Of a stretch of DNA of 64,000 nt, positions 1 through 8,698 are shown in pieces. Below the pieces are notes generated by a model. It had not been told where the DNA came from, did not search any database, and saw only the letters and a program-made list of their open reading frames with translations. Origin of the DNA: Flavobacteriales bacterium. Lineage in GTDB: Bacteria > Bacteroidota > Bacteroidia > Flavobacteriales_E > Vicingaceae. The DNA is taken from assembly GCA_026196775.1 (NCBI GenBank), contig JAPHUD010000011.1, forward strand, positions 1-64,000, read 5' to 3'. Position numbers and translations under genes: made by a program. The stretch's first letter is position 1; each line of letters starts with the position of its first letter.

Positions 1-1
1 A

Positions 2-562
2 AACTACAAGATATTTCCTCCTGAAAAAGAAATATTTAACGCTTTTAATCTTACACCTCTAGAAAAAATAAAAGTAATAATCATTGGTCAAGATCCATAT
101 CATGGTATTGGTCAGGCTCACGGACTTTGCTTTTCAGTGAATGATGGTATAAAATTCCCTCCATCATTAAAAAATATTTTCAAAGAACTGCAAAATGATT
201 TAGACATTCCTATACCCATTTCAGGTAATTTAACCCATTGGGCAAAACAAGGTGTTTTTTTACTAAACAACACCCTTACTGTTAGAGAAAAAACACCCAC
301 TTCTCATCAAAAAAAAGGTTGGGAAGAATTTACTGATGCCGTTATAAAACTAATTTCCGAACAAAAATCAGGAGTAGTTTTTTTACTTTGGGGAAGTTTT
401 GCTCAATCGAAAGAAAATTTAATTGATGCCACTAAACATCATATTTTAAAAGCAGCTCATCCTTCTCCTTTTTCTGCCCATAAAGGTTTTTTAGGATGCA
501 AACATTTTTCTACAACCAACAAAATTTTAATAGAACAAGGTAAAACCCCTATTAACTTTTAA
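2..562 (+). CDS. ung: uracil-DNA glycosylase, family 1 (5' end cut by the window)
   Basis: The open frame runs from base 2, so the N-terminus lies outside the window; 186 residues remain and about 35 of the usual ~220 are missing. The water-activating motif GQDPYHG is at bases 86-106, and the C-terminal DNA-intercalation loop [11 protein letters not shown] is present, as are the residues between them expected of family 1 UDG. The enzyme removes uracil from DNA in base-excision repair in the cytoplasm. An internal ATG at 137 is not the start, because the catalytic motif lies upstream of it. The next gene follows after 28 bp on the same strand. Confidence 0.95.
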   Translation, partial: NYKIFPPEKEIFNAFNLTPLEKIKVIIIGQDPYHGIGQAHGLCFSVNDGIKFPPSLKNIFKELQNDLDIPIPISGNLTHWAKQGVFLLNNTLTVREKTPTSHQKKGWEEFTDAVIKLISEQKSGVVFLLWGSFAQSKENLIDATKHHILKAAHPSPFSAHKGFLGCKHFSTTNKILIEQGKTPINF

Positions 563-590
563 ATTTATACCCTCATATCAAAAACAACAA

Positions 591-2381
591 ATGCAAAACA
601 ATCATTCTAATAACAATGATTTTATTTTTAGCCACTCTGCTAAACAATGGTTCGTTGTTTTATTAGGTTGTTTGTTACTTTTTACTTATTCAACTTCTTT
701 TGCCCAAAACAAAAAAATTAAAGTAATTTTTAATGACACTATCCTCTCATCAAAACAACAAAAAGAACTTTTATCAACAATTACAAACAGTAGCTTTATC
801 AATATAAACAATACTGTAAAAAATATAAACCAACAGCTTTATAAAAATGCTTATTTAACTGCTCATATTGATAGCATTACTACAGACTCCACTACTTTCA
901 TCCTCTACTATCATTTAGGAAAACAAATAAAATGGACTAACCTTACCACCCAAACCATTGATGAGGGAATTTTAAGTAAAATTGGTTTTAGAGACAAAAT
1001 CTACAACAACAGACCTTTTAATCAAAATCAATTAAAACGTTTTTTTGACAAAGTAATTTCTTTTTATGAAAATCATGGTTACCCTTTTGCTTCTATCCAG
1101 TTGGACAGTGTACAAATAACTGACTATAATCTTTCTGCCAATTTATCTATCAACAAAAACCAGCTGTATAAAATAGACAGTGTTGCCATAAAAGGAAATG
1201 CAACTGTTTCTGATGATTATATTAAAAACTACATTCGTATTAATGATGAAGATATTTATAACGAGGAATTAATAAAGAAGATAAACACTCGAATTAAAGA
1301 AATTCCTTTTGTGGAAGAGCAAAATCCTTCCAAAGTTATTTTTAATGAAGAAAGTGCCTACGTGTTGTTAGTACTTAAAAAGAAACAAGCCAACAGGTTT
1401 AATGGAATTTTGGGTATAGTACCTGATGAAACCGGAAAAGTTAGGCTAAATGGAGATGTAAAACTAAACCTAATGAATTCATTTAAGCGTGGAGAAGAAA
1501 TTTCGTTCAACTGGAGAGCCATGCAAAACAATTCACAAGATTTAAAACTCAGTACAGCTTATCCTTTTTTATTTAACAGTCCTTTTGGAGCCGAATACCA
1601 ACTTAATTTATACAAAAGAGATAGCACTTATATTGATGTCTTTAATAAAATTGGAGTTAGATATATTCTGAAAGGAAATAATTATTTTAATGTATTCTAT
1701 CATAATAAAAGTTCTAGTCTATTATCTCAAAAAGGTTTTGAAACCCTTACCGTTTTACCCGATTTTGCTGATGTTTCTACTCAACTTTACGGAATTGGGA
1801 TTGTTTATGACCAATTAGATTACATACATAACCCAAGAAGAGGTTTTAGTATCACTGCAAATGGTTCGTTGGGAAATAAAAAAATCACAAAAAACCCTCA
1901 ACTCAACGAGCAACTTTATGAAGATGTAAACTTAAAAACCAACCTATATACTGCTCAAGCAAATCTGGCTCTATATATTCCCATAAAAAAAAGAGGTGTT
2001 ATTAAGTTAGGTACTCAAAACGGATATACTTACAATGAAAATTTATTCGATAATGAAATGCTTAGAATTGGTGGCTTACATACCTTAAGAGGTGTTGATG
2101 AGGAATCTATATTCGCATCTTTTTACAGCATACAAACCATAGAATATCGATTTATTTTAGAACAAAATTCATTTTTATATTTGTTTACAGATGGTGCGTT
2201 TTGGGAGAAAAGAACTGCTAATACTTATACCCTAGACAGACCTTATAGTTTTGGTGTAGGGATGAATTTTGAAACCAATGCCGGAATATTTTCTATAAGT
2301 TATGCTGTGGGCAAACAATTCGACAATCCTGTTCAGTTTAGGTCAGCAAAAATTCACTTTGGTTTTATCAACTTTTTTTAA
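591..2381 (+). CDS. Omp85-family outer membrane protein (BamA/TamA-like)
   Basis: 596 residues. A hydrophobic segment at about 19-38 ends in a signal-peptidase-like site (SFAQ-NKK). The middle (about 110-270) has the alternating pattern of POTRA repeats, and the rest looks like a 16-strand surface-antigen (D15) barrel, including a GGLHTLRGV-type segment near residue 500 and a C-terminal phenylalanine (INFF) as in barrel proteins folded by BAM. It is shorter than true BamA (usually above 750 residues with five POTRAs), so it is probably a TamA-like or accessory Omp85 protein acting in outer-membrane protein or lipid insertion. The substrate cannot be read from sequence. Confidence 0.8.
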   Translation: MQNNHSNNNDFIFSHSAKQWFVVLLGCLLLFTYSTSFAQNKKIKVIFNDTILSSKQQKELLSTITNSSFININNTVKNINQQLYKNAYLTAHIDSITTDSTTFILYYHLGKQIKWTNLTTQTIDEGILSKIGFRDKIYNNRPFNQNQLKRFFDKVISFYENHGYPFASIQLDSVQITDYNLSANLSINKNQLYKIDSVAIKGNATVSDDYIKNYIRINDEDIYNEELIKKINTRIKEIPFVEEQNPSKVIFNEESAYVLLVLKKKQANRFNGILGIVPDETGKVRLNGDVKLNLMNSFKRGEEISFNWRAMQNNSQDLKLSTAYPFLFNSPFGAEYQLNLYKRDSTYIDVFNKIGVRYILKGNNYFNVFYHNKSSSLLSQKGFETLTVLPDFADVSTQLYGIGIVYDQLDYIHNPRRGFSITANGSLGNKKITKNPQLNEQLYEDVNLKTNLYTAQANLALYIPIKKRGVIKLGTQNGYTYNENLFDNEMLRIGGLHTLRGVDEESIFASFYSIQTIEYRFILEQNSFLYLFTDGAFWEKRTANTYTLDRPYSFGVGMNFETNAGIFSISYAVGKQFDNPVQFRSAKIHFGFINFF

Positions 2382-2424
2382 TGATTAAATTGTTAATTTT
2401 GTTGTCCTAACCATTATAACTGCT

Positions 2425-3246
2425 ATGCAAAACATCATCAACCCAATCTATTTATCACAAGAAAAAATAGAACAATTAAAACAAGATTTTAATACTGCTA
2501 AACCTTGTAAATATATTGTTTTGCCTAATTTCTTAACAGAAGAATTAGCTACCACATTGTATGAAAATTTCCCTAAAATTGACACCTTAAATGTAAAAAG
2601 AAAAAGTATCAATGAAAATAAATCTGAAGATTATCATTTTGATCGTTTCCATCCTGCTTTTAGCGATTTAAAAAAAGTAGTTGGTTCTCCAGAAATGTAT
2701 CAATTTATGGAAACCATTACAGGAATTGAAGGACTTAGAACTACTGATGATTCTTTGGGTTCAGGCGTTCATCAAGGGCAAAATGGAAGCTATGTTGATG
2801 TGCATATTGATGTGAATTATAATCCTGCAAAACATTTGTGGAGAAGAATTAATTTGTTGATTTATTTAAACAAAAATTGGAAATCGGAATATGGTGGTGA
2901 CTTAGAATTGTGGGATAAAAAAATGACACAATGCGAAGCAAAAGTACCATGTGATTTTAACAGAGCAGTTATTTTCTTAACTGATGAAAATTCACCTCAT
3001 GGCTATTCAAAAATAACTATTCCTGAAGGAGAAACAAGAAAATCTTTTTACACGTATTATTTTACCGAAGTAGGTGAAGGTTTTAACTACAGTGATTCCC
3101 GTTTCGTTTCTCGTCCGGATGATTCCACAATGAAAAAATTGGCTACTTCCATAAAAGAGCCTTTAAAAATTACTGCTAAAAAAATATTAAATGCTATTGG
3201 CGTAAAATCATTGGATTTTCAAGATAAGAATAAGAAAAATAATTAA
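2425..3246 (+). CDS. 2-oxoglutarate/Fe(II)-dependent oxygenase, prolyl-hydroxylase type
   Basis: 273 residues with the facial triad of the 2OG-Fe(II) superfamily: HxD at H127/D129 (VHIDVN), a distal His at about 192 (SPHGYS), and an Arg about 13 residues later (R205) that would bind 2-oxoglutarate. The strands LLIYLNK and YGGDLELWD match the double-stranded beta helix of P4H-type enzymes. No signal peptide, so probably cytoplasmic. It may hydroxylate a protein side chain or a sugar or lipid intermediate; neighbours do not settle which. The basic C-terminal tail (about 235-273) lies outside the fold. Confidence 0.75.
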   Translation: MQNIINPIYLSQEKIEQLKQDFNTAKPCKYIVLPNFLTEELATTLYENFPKIDTLNVKRKSINENKSEDYHFDRFHPAFSDLKKVVGSPEMYQFMETITGIEGLRTTDDSLGSGVHQGQNGSYVDVHIDVNYNPAKHLWRRINLLIYLNKNWKSEYGGDLELWDKKMTQCEAKVPCDFNRAVIFLTDENSPHGYSKITIPEGETRKSFYTYYFTEVGEGFNYSDSRFVSRPDDSTMKKLATSIKEPLKITAKKILNAIGVKSLDFQDKNKKNN

Positions 3247-3296
3247 TAAGTCTAAATTTACATAGATTACAAATCCATAAAAATTCAACTAACTAA

Positions 3297-5057
3297 ATGG
3301 CTAAGAAAAAACGATTTTCAAAAGAATCTATCAAAAAAGCGATGCGTGTTTTTCGTTTTATAAAACCTTTTAAAATACCTTTTATAATTGGCCTTTTGGT
3401 GCTTTTTATTTCAAGTATTACTACAATGGTTTTTCCAAAAGTGTTGGGAGATTTAATAGACTCTGTAAATGCCGATGATGCAACTACAGTGAATACTTTC
3501 ACCCTATTACTAGTTGGTATTTTCTTAGTTACTGCAATTCTATCTTTCCTAAGAGTATATTTATTTGGGTTAGTTACCTACAAAGCCCTTGCATTACTAA
3601 GAATGACCACCTACAAACACTTAATTTCCTCACCAATGAGCTATTTCTCTAAAAGACGTGTGGGGGAGTTAAGCAGTAGAATCACTTCTGACATTGCCTT
3701 ATTACAAGATACATTTACAACAACTATAGCTGAATTCTTACGTCAGTTTATTACTATTCCTGTGGGAATGTTTTTTCTGTTGTTTATTTCCTTTCGACTA
3801 ACTGTTTTTATGATAGCTGTAATTCCTGTGGTGGCAATTATTGGTGTGTTTTTCGGAAAATACATTAAAAAACTATCTAAAGAAGCTCAAGATGATATTG
3901 CAGATGCTAACACCGTTGTAGATGAAACTTTACACGGAATTGCAAGTGTAAAAGCGTATGCCAACGAGTTTTTTGAAATTCTTCGCTACAAAAAAAGTAT
4001 CGATAGTTCCGTAAGCACTTCTATAAAAAGAGCCTTATGGAGAGGAGTTTTTATTGGTTTAATCATGTTTGCTGCTGGAGCTGCTATTGTTTCTATTATT
4101 TGGTACGGCTTGCACATGGTTCAGAACGAAGTTATCACCTTAGGAGAATTGCTTTCTTTTGCCATTTATTCTGCTTTATTAGGGTTCTCTTTTGCTGGAG
4201 CAGCCGATTTGTTTTCTCAATTACAAAAAGCCATTGGAGCAACAGAGAATTTGATGGATATTTTAGACGAAACAACTGAAAATGTTACGCTTGAACAAAC
4301 TCCTGAAATTAAAATTGAAGGGAATTTGGTTTTCAATAATGTTTGTTTTTCTTATCCTTCTCGTAGAGATATTCAAGTATTAAAAGGCATAACGTTTAAT
4401 GTGGAGCAAGGCAAACAAATTGCTATTGTTGGCCCTTCTGGTTCAGGAAAATCTACCATTGCAGGATTAATTTTTAGATTCTACGATCCTGAATCGGGCG
4501 AAATTTCTATAGATGGTAAAAACATTAATGATTATGCGCTATCTCAAATCAGGAATCAAATGGCAATTGTACCACAAGAAGTAATGCTTTTTGGAGGAAC
4601 AATTAAAGAAAATATAGAATACGGAAAACCCAACGCAACAGACGAAGAAATTTTTGAGGCGGCTAAAAAAGCCAATGCCCTAGAGTTTATTGAAAGCTTC
4701 CCAGAAAAATTTGAAACCTTAGTTGGCGACAGAGGAATTCAATTATCCGGAGGACAAAAACAACGTATTGCCATTGCCAGAGCTATTCTTAAAGACCCTT
4801 CTATTTTAGTGCTAGATGAAGCTACAAGTGCTTTGGATTCTGAAAGTGAAAGATTGGTACAAGAAGCATTAGAACGATTAATGGAAGGAAGAACTTCTAT
4901 TGTTATTGCTCACCGACTATCCACCATAAAAAAAGCGGATACCATTATTGTGCTAGACAATGGAAAAATAAAAGAAAAAGGCACCCACGAAGAATTAGTG
5001 AAAAAAGAAAATGGAATTTATAAAAATTTAAGTACTTTGCAACTAACAGCAGTTTAA
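3297..5057 (+). CDS. ABC transporter, fused permease and ATPase (MsbA/ABCB type)
   Basis: 586 residues. Six hydrophobic helices fill about residues 20-315. The nucleotide-binding domain follows with Walker A GPSGSGKST at about 378, signature LSGGQKQR at about 482, Walker B ILVLDEATSALD at about 503, and the H-loop AHRLS. This half-transporter architecture forms homodimeric exporters of lipids, drugs or peptides in the inner membrane. The start follows an A-rich leader at 3297. The best guess is a lipid or LPS-precursor flippase, but MsbA and general multidrug exporters cannot be told apart by eye. Spacing to the flanking genes (about 50 and 87 bp) allows separate transcription. Confidence 0.88.
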   Translation: MAKKKRFSKESIKKAMRVFRFIKPFKIPFIIGLLVLFISSITTMVFPKVLGDLIDSVNADDATTVNTFTLLLVGIFLVTAILSFLRVYLFGLVTYKALALLRMTTYKHLISSPMSYFSKRRVGELSSRITSDIALLQDTFTTTIAEFLRQFITIPVGMFFLLFISFRLTVFMIAVIPVVAIIGVFFGKYIKKLSKEAQDDIADANTVVDETLHGIASVKAYANEFFEILRYKKSIDSSVSTSIKRALWRGVFIGLIMFAAGAAIVSIIWYGLHMVQNEVITLGELLSFAIYSALLGFSFAGAADLFSQLQKAIGATENLMDILDETTENVTLEQTPEIKIEGNLVFNNVCFSYPSRRDIQVLKGITFNVEQGKQIAIVGPSGSGKSTIAGLIFRFYDPESGEISIDGKNINDYALSQIRNQMAIVPQEVMLFGGTIKENIEYGKPNATDEEIFEAAKKANALEFIESFPEKFETLVGDRGIQLSGGQKQRIAIARAILKDPSILVLDEATSALDSESERLVQEALERLMEGRTSIVIAHRLSTIKKADTIIVLDNGKIKEKGTHEELVKKENGIYKNLSTLQLTAV

Positions 5058-5144
5058 AAAAGTGATAAATGTTGAGTTTTCAATAATCTATAAACTGAAA
5101 ACTAACTTTATACTTTATAAACTATACAAACTTTTAACTGTATT

Positions 5145-5534
5145 ATGAAATTAAAATCACTTACTCCCAACCTAATGGTAAACGATGTAGAAGAAACTCT
5201 TGAATACTATACAGATATATTGGGTTTTACCTTATTAAAGACTGTTCCTGAAAAAGGAGAATTAGATTGGGCAATGGTTAAGCGTGGTGACATTGTGTTA
5301 ATGTTTCAATCTAAAAAAAGTTTAGCCAGTGAGTTGCCACGTTTAAAAAGTGAAAAGCCGGGTGGTGGATTAACACTATACATACAAGTAGATAGTATTA
5401 CCGAACTTCACGAAGAGTTATACCACAACGAAGTAGAAATCATTTCCGATTTAGAAAGCACTTTTTACGATACCATAGAATTTACCATCGTAGATGTGAA
5501 TGGCTATATCTTAACTTTTTCGGAGGAGAAATGA
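5145..5534 (+). CDS. glyoxalase/bleomycin-resistance superfamily protein (VOC fold)
   Basis: 129 residues, the normal size for a single VOC module pair. It opens with LTPNLMVNDVEETLEYYTDI, the typical first beta-alpha-beta unit, and ends in a FTIVDVNGYILTFSE-type last strand, where the D-x-N/D-G-y motif normally carries a metal ligand (E/Q near the end). The family includes dioxygenases, glyoxalases and antibiotic-binding proteins; substrate is unknown. It sits upstream of a crotonase with 90 bp between them, so joint transcription is possible but not shown. Confidence 0.75.
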   Translation: MKLKSLTPNLMVNDVEETLEYYTDILGFTLLKTVPEKGELDWAMVKRGDIVLMFQSKKSLASELPRLKSEKPGGGLTLYIQVDSITELHEELYHNEVEIISDLESTFYDTIEFTIVDVNGYILTFSEEK

Positions 5535-5624
5535 TTAATGTGTAAATTCCTAAATATGTAAATGCATGAATTAATAGGAGAATTACTGATAACTGTAAAC
5601 TGATAAACTGACAACTTAAATAAA

Positions 5625-6395
5625 ATGAACGCAACAGAACAAGGAAATGTAACATTTGAAATTAATGAAAAAGGGATAGCAACCATAGAGTTTTTTCACC
5701 CTATGAGTAATTCATTACCCGGAAAAGTATTGAATCAACTAGCTAATACCATTACCGAATTAGGAAATAATAGTCAAGTAAAAGTGATTATTCTTAAATC
5801 GGAAGGAGATAGAGCTTTTTGTGCGGGAGCTAGTTTTGATGAATTAATTTCCATTGATGACATGGAAACCGGGAAAGTATTTTTCTCGGGTTTTGCCAAT
5901 GTGATAAATGCTGCCAGAAAATGCCCTAAATTTATTATTGGACGAGTGCAAGGCAAAGCTGTTGGCGGTGGTGTTGGTATGGCAAGTGCTGTTGATTATT
6001 GTTATGCCACTAAATTTGCTGCTGTTAAGTTAAGTGAATTAGCCGTTGGTATCGGTCCTTTTGTGGTTGGTCCTGCTGTGGAAAGAAAAATAGGTACTTC
6101 AGCAATGAGCATGTTAGCCATTAATGCTACGGAATGGTATCCTGCCGAATGGGCTAAAGAAAAATCATTATATGCCGAAATTTTTGATTCTATTGAAGAA
6201 ATGGATGAAGCCATTGAAGTATTAGCAAATAAGTTAGCTCAATCTAATCCGGAAGCAATGAGCATGCTGAAAAAAGTATTTTGGGAAGGAACAGAACAAT
6301 GGGACACCTTACTTAGTGAACGTGCAGCTATGAGCGGCAAATTAGTGCTTTCTGATTTTACCAGAAATGCGATTAATGCTTTTAAGAAGAAATAA
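5625..6395 (+). CDS. enoyl-CoA hydratase/isomerase (crotonase) family protein
   Basis: 256 residues, normal for a crotonase. The oxyanion-hole segments are visible: DRAFCAGASFDELIS at about 63-78 and the GKAVGGGVGMASAVDY segment near residue 110. The glutamate of KLSELAVGIGPF aligns with the first catalytic Glu of classical hydratases. The second catalytic Glu region reads GPAVERKIG rather than the usual GGTQRL, so the reaction may differ from simple hydration. Cytoplasmic; probably beta-oxidation or degradation of an aromatic or branched acyl-CoA, but no other beta-oxidation gene is adjacent. Confidence 0.83.
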   Translation: MNATEQGNVTFEINEKGIATIEFFHPMSNSLPGKVLNQLANTITELGNNSQVKVIILKSEGDRAFCAGASFDELISIDDMETGKVFFSGFANVINAARKCPKFIIGRVQGKAVGGGVGMASAVDYCYATKFAAVKLSELAVGIGPFVVGPAVERKIGTSAMSMLAINATEWYPAEWAKEKSLYAEIFDSIEEMDEAIEVLANKLAQSNPEAMSMLKKVFWEGTEQWDTLLSERAAMSGKLVLSDFTRNAINAFKKK

Positions 6396-6501
6396 CCCTT
6401 CAGCTAAAAAAGTAAATTATACACTTTCTAATGCAGAAAAGAGCTTAGCTGAAAATGTTAATATTATTCAGTTAACAACCAATATTTAGTAATTAATTAC
6501 C

Positions 6502-7209
6502 ATGAGAAGTTTTATTTTTATAATTTATGGTTGTTTATTAATTGGCATGTTTGGGTGTAGTAACTCTTCTCATTTTGCAAAACGTAAGTACTTACCTAAT
6601 TTTAAGGATCAACAAGAACTAAAAACAACAACTGTTACAGTAAATGAGTCTATAGATAGTGTCAACACAAAAAATAGTTTCATTACTTTTAATAAAGAAG
6701 AAAATAATACAATAAGTAATTACACCTCAAGAATTTTTGAAAAAACGGTTATAATAAAAAAAGTAAAAAAGCCAACTGTCACTAAAAAATATCCTGAATA
6801 TGCTACTTTAAAATTGTCAGACAATTTATTAATTACGGATACTGTTAAAACAGAAGAATATTACCAACAAGACTATAAACCTAAAAAAACATTAGCAGGA
6901 AAACTAATTATAGCTGCCGTAATGTTATACGTGCCTTATGTTATACCCCTACTTATTAAACACCTAGAAGGACAAACTACCAGACAAGTTCATGCTAAAA
7001 GAATATTAATTATTTTCTTAATTTCTATTTTAATACTTGCAATTGCTGCACTATTAGGCTTATTTACTATGATGATGTTTTGGTTTGCAGGTTACACCAT
7101 CGATACTTTGTATTTTTGGAGTTTACTATACCTTATTTTTATGTGTGTTTCTATTGTCTACCTTATTTCTTCTTACTATTTAGGACTAAAAGCAGTAATT
7201 CTAAATTAA
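6502..7209 (+). CDS. unknown lipoprotein with C-terminal membrane segments
   Basis: 235 residues, no family recognised. The N-terminal hydrophobic stretch ends in a lipobox-like IGMFGC-SNSS, predicting lipid attachment at Cys19. A polar Lys/Thr-rich region (about 25-125) is followed by two or three strongly hydrophobic segments at about 130-152 and 168-230. A lipoprotein that also has helical membrane spans would sit in the inner membrane. Its stop overlaps the stop of the convergent minus-strand gene by 4 bp. Confidence 0.6.
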   Translation: MRSFIFIIYGCLLIGMFGCSNSSHFAKRKYLPNFKDQQELKTTTVTVNESIDSVNTKNSFITFNKEENNTISNYTSRIFEKTVIIKKVKKPTVTKKYPEYATLKLSDNLLITDTVKTEEYYQQDYKPKKTLAGKLIIAAVMLYVPYVIPLLIKHLEGQTTRQVHAKRILIIFLISILILAIAALLGLFTMMMFWFAGYTIDTLYFWSLLYLIFMCVSIVYLISSYYLGLKAVILN

Positions 7210-7703
7210 TTAGCAGTAATACCTATCAACTGTTTATGCCAACTATTCTTTAATGGCAGTTCCCAAGTAGTATCAAATTCTTTTTTTGTAGTAATGGTAT
7301 TGTTAAACACGATGGTGTCATCGTTAATTTTATTGTCGCTATAAAGTGTTTCAAAGTCGTTTAACTTTACTAAAACAGCTTTCTCATCTTCTTTGTAAGA
7401 CTGATTCATTCTGTCTAACAAACTCAATTCTAACTCTTGCTCTAATTCTTTCATTAGTTTTACAGAAGCATCTTGAGCTCTACCGCACATGGTATCACCT
7501 TGTTCATCTACAAACAACACAACAAAAGCATCATATAAAATAGTAAACGTCCCTTTTACCATGTTTCCATGCGATTCCCAAGTATCAATAAAATCATCTA
7601 TGCGAATTTGAATGTGCTTTTTTTCGTCTTCATTAAAGTGGCGGTCGCTTTGGTAAATCCATACTTTAGCATTATCGGGATATTGAATATAGTCGTTGTT
7701 CAT
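7206..7703 (-). CDS. conserved small Bacteroidota protein (often called ABC transporter ATPase)
   Basis: 165 residues, beginning MNNDYIQYPDNAKVWIYQSD. The opening NAKVWIYQS, the centre DAFVVLFVDEQGDTMCGRAQDASVKLMKELE and the end LKNSWHKQL resemble a small Bacteroidota-restricted family whose database name, as I recall it, is ABC transporter ATPase. The sequence has no Walker A, signature or Walker B motif, so that name should not be carried over. No signal peptide. It lies downstream of the two Fe-S protein genes on the same strand, 125 bp away. Function unknown. Confidence 0.65.
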   Translation of the reverse strand: MNNDYIQYPDNAKVWIYQSDRHFNEDEKKHIQIRIDDFIDTWESHGNMVKGTFTILYDAFVVLFVDEQGDTMCGRAQDASVKLMKELEQELELSLLDRMNQSYKEDEKAVLVKLNDFETLYSDNKINDDTIVFNNTITTKKEFDTTWELPLKNSWHKQLIGITAN

Positions 7704-7828
7704 TTTTTAAGATTTTGAACTACAAAATTAAGCTAATTCTTAATATATAGCCACTAATACACTAATAAAAACCCTTTGGAAAAAGTATAGAAATGCAACA
7801 GGTATTATTGCATTCGTAGTAATTGAAC

Positions 7829-8617
7829 TTACAAATCTTTAGCTTGAGCGATTAACTCTGCTAAATCGAAAACCTGTACTTCAGTACTTTTTTCTTTGAG
7901 TTTTACACCATCTGTCATCATAGTCATGCAAAACGGACAGCCTGTGGCAATAATGTTGGGTTGTATTTCTAATGCTTCTTCAGTACGTTCAATGTTAACT
8001 TCCTTATTTCCTTTTTCAGCTTCTTTAAACATTTGAGCACCTCCTGCTCCACAACATAAGCCGTTAGACTTACACCTTTTCATTTCCACCAACTCTGCAT
8101 CTAATTTCTCAATTAAATTTCGTGGTGCTTCATAAACATCATTAGCTCTACCTAAATAACATGGGTCGTGAAAAGTAATTTTTTTACCTTTAAAAACGCC
8201 TCCTTCAACGGTTAATTTTCCTTCATTTATTAATTCTTGCAAAAATTGAGAATGATGTTTCACTTCATAATTTCCACCTAATTCAGGATATTCATTTTTT
8301 AAGGTATTGAAACAATGCGGACAGGTAGTAACAATACTTTTAACTTCATAAGCATTTAACACCTGAATATTTCCCATGGCTTGCATTTGGAACAAAAATT
8401 CATTTCCGGCACGCTTGGCAGGGTCTCCTGTACAACTTTCTTCTGTTCCTAATACAGCAAAATTAATTCCTACATTGTTTAATATTTTAACAAAAGCGCG
8501 AGTAATTTTTTTGGCTCTATCATCAAAACTTCCAGCACATCCTACCCAAAACAACACATCTGGTTGCTGACCAGAAGCCATCATTTCTGCCATTGTTGGT
8601 ACTTTTAATTCGCTCAT
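7829..8617 (-). CDS. CCG-domain (Fe-S) protein, HdrB/GlpC/LutA-like
   Basis: 262 residues with two cysteine-rich CCG domains. The first ends CPHC (after CAGSFDD and ESCTGDPAKR); the second has DPCYLGRAN, CKSNGLCCGAGGAQM and GCPFC. Such pairs bind an unusual Fe-S cluster in heterodisulfide-reductase B, glycerol-3-phosphate dehydrogenase C and lactate-oxidising LutA. It is encoded just downstream of a membrane protein with two 4Fe-4S clusters, so together they could be a two-subunit quinone-linked oxidoreductase, with this subunit cytoplasmic. The electron donor is not evident. Confidence 0.85.
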   Translation of the reverse strand: MSELKVPTMAEMMASGQQPDVLFWVGCAGSFDDRAKKITRAFVKILNNVGINFAVLGTEESCTGDPAKRAGNEFLFQMQAMGNIQVLNAYEVKSIVTTCPHCFNTLKNEYPELGGNYEVKHHSQFLQELINEGKLTVEGGVFKGKKITFHDPCYLGRANDVYEAPRNLIEKLDAELVEMKRCKSNGLCCGAGGAQMFKEAEKGNKEVNIERTEEALEIQPNIIATGCPFCMTMMTDGVKLKEKSTEVQVFDLAELIAQAKDL

Positions 8618-8631
8618 AAACTATAAGTTTG

Positions 8632-8694
8632 AGGTTTGAGGTTTCAAGTTCAATGTTTAGTAACTTCCAACATCGAACTTGAAACATCAAACCT
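8632..8694. repeat. 26-bp inverted repeat between the two Fe-S protein genes
   Basis: Arms at 8632-8657 and 8669-8694 match at 24 of 26 positions (arm core GGTTTCAAGTTCAATGTT) around an 11-bp loop. It fills the 81-bp gap between two co-directional minus-strand genes. There is no T tract directly after either arm, so it is more likely an intergenic palindromic repeat or mRNA-processing or stability hairpin than a strong terminator. Confidence 0.7.
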
Positions 8695-8698
8695 ATTT

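Noticed and set aside
5060-5624. Short AACTGA/TAAACTG-like reiterations in the intergenic gaps around the glyoxalase gene
   Set aside because: Too short and irregular to define a repeat unit.
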